Below are positions 63,445-64,000 of a DNA stretch of 64,000 nucleotides, one piece after another. The notes under the pieces were generated by a model that was given only the letters and a program-made list of their open reading frames with translations, ran no database searches and was not told the DNA's origin. Within the stretch, counting starts at the first letter, position 1. Every line of letters starts with the position of its first letter. Where the stretch lies: the NCBI GenBank assembly GCA_024275415.1, contig JAJRZD010000064.1:1-64000 (forward strand), given 5' to 3'. The stretch comes from an archaeon. GTDB taxonomy: Archaea > Asgardarchaeota > Thorarchaeia > Thorarchaeales > Thorarchaeaceae. Made by a program: the position numbers and the translations under genes.

Positions 63445-64000
63445 TGGATAAGAATCTTGACAAGATGCTATCACTATTGGTGGATGAGATTGAACGGGTC
63501 GAAACGACAAAATCACGATTTGGCAAAGCAATGCGCGAAATAAAACATGAGATTGATCTAGGCAAATATCCCGCACTAGTAATTGATACACTTGAAACAA
63601 GGTTCACAACGAGGATTGTACCTACGCAGTTAGACGGCTTGAGGATTGCTGGGATCGATGGTGGGCTATCTCGAAAGCGTTTCAATGCAATGGATCTGTT
63701 GTTGACCCGTGCTATTGCAGTCATATTCCATTTTCAATCTGATGGTGGCCCTATTGTGGATTTTTTTCCTGATGCCTTTCCTGAACCAAACGCCAAACTT
63801 GTCATGCTATCTATGTCTGGACAAGAACTTGATCAACTTGCTTCACTGGAAAGGATTGCAGAGGAACTCAAAGTGGCCATCTCTGCTGTTGATGAATTTC
63901 ACGTAGATATCGTTCTTATGGACGGGAGTCTGATTTACCATCCCCGAGACCGTCCTCCAGTAGGTTCAGCCACTGAAAGCAAATTCCAAGAGGTTCTGGC
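63444..64000 (+). CDS. nurA: NurA nuclease, 3' part beyond the window
   Basis: Partner of HerA in DNA end resection. The 185 visible residues include GIDGGLSRKRF near 70 and VLMDGSLIYH near 159, the two acidic-motif regions of the RNase H-like NurA fold. GTG 63444 overlaps the pyrG stop and is preceded by GAGGGAG. The remainder, probably about half of the protein, lies outside the window. Whether a HerA gene follows cannot be seen. Confidence 0.85.
   Translation, partial: MDKNLDKMLSLLVDEIERVETTKSRFGKAMREIKHEIDLGKYPALVIDTLETRFTTRIVPTQLDGLRIAGIDGGLSRKRFNAMDLLLTRAIAVIFHFQSDGGPIVDFFPDAFPEPNAKLVMLSMSGQELDQLASLERIAEELKVAISAVDEFHVDIVLMDGSLIYHPRDRPPVGSATESKFQEVL

Noticed and set aside
1..64000. CRISPR arrays, rRNA genes or transposases
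   Set aside because: No regularly spaced direct repeats of CRISPR type, no rRNA signature and no transposase motif were found by reading both strands.

Overview
This window is a gene-dense archaeal chromosome segment, most probably from an Asgard archaeon; Thorarchaeia-like is an inference from overall impression, not proven. Archaeal information-processing genes are everywhere: PAN, NAC, Orc1, MCM, GINS, RFC small and large subunits, Hel308, NurA, a TFB paralogue, S10, TruA, Trm-G10 and Taw2. The tRNA genes encode CCA and carry archaeal-type introns, and ribosome binding sites are GGAGGTGAT-like. Eukaryote-leaning features point to Asgard: a roadblock plus small GTPase operon, an Rpb8-like RNA polymerase subunit, a GPN GTPase, and a split version of the animal/plant lysine-ketoglutarate reductase/saccharopine dehydrogenase.

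Layout. 0-5 kb: end-truncated pgk, intron-containing tRNA-Met, PAN, Taw2-like methyltransferase, NAC, a lone V-type ATPase subunit D. 5-17 kb: an AAA ATPase and ribbon-helix-helix gene pair, ADP-forming acyl-CoA synthetase alpha, a minus-strand block of unrecognised genes (8-11 kb), hypF and iorAB. This stretch is peppered with copies of the heptad GTATTAC/GTAATAC, often paired with a 2-base spacer. 16.5-23 kb: the lysine degradation pair with GAACAcaTGTTC palindromes upstream, a winged-helix-like regulator with TTCACA sites, a nucleotidyltransferase, and a class V aminotransferase homologue that lacks the PLP lysine. 23-41 kb: glmS, S10 and isopentenyl phosphate kinase are interleaved with a candidate secretion or DNA-transfer apparatus: a two-helix VirB2-like protein, a membrane-anchored HerA/VirB4-type ATPase, a VirB11/GspE-type ATPase, a tiny membrane protein, two large surface proteins and a divergent TFB. 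Two of these genes (32968-33177 and 37394 onward) share a nearly identical promoter in inverted orientation. Two tRNA genes here have introns at unusual sites. 41-51 kb: a DNA replication cluster (orc1, RFC, GINS, mcm, hel308) in which both orc1 and mcm are broken by single in-frame stop codons. 51-64 kb: HDAC-family hydrolase, tRNA-Pro, RNA processing and nucleotide genes, the roadblock/GTPase operon, CTP synthase and the start of nurA.

How they connect: the 41-51 kb genes together specify origin recognition, helicase loading and activation, clamp loading and fork repair. The 16.9-19.6 kb pair would convert lysine to aminoadipate semialdehyde through saccharopine. The 23-40 kb genes look like parts of one envelope machine, although housekeeping genes lie between them. 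The most novel candidates are the AAA/RHH pair with its field of palindromic sites and the VirB-like locus with its shared promoter. No rRNA, CRISPR array or insertion sequence was recognised.
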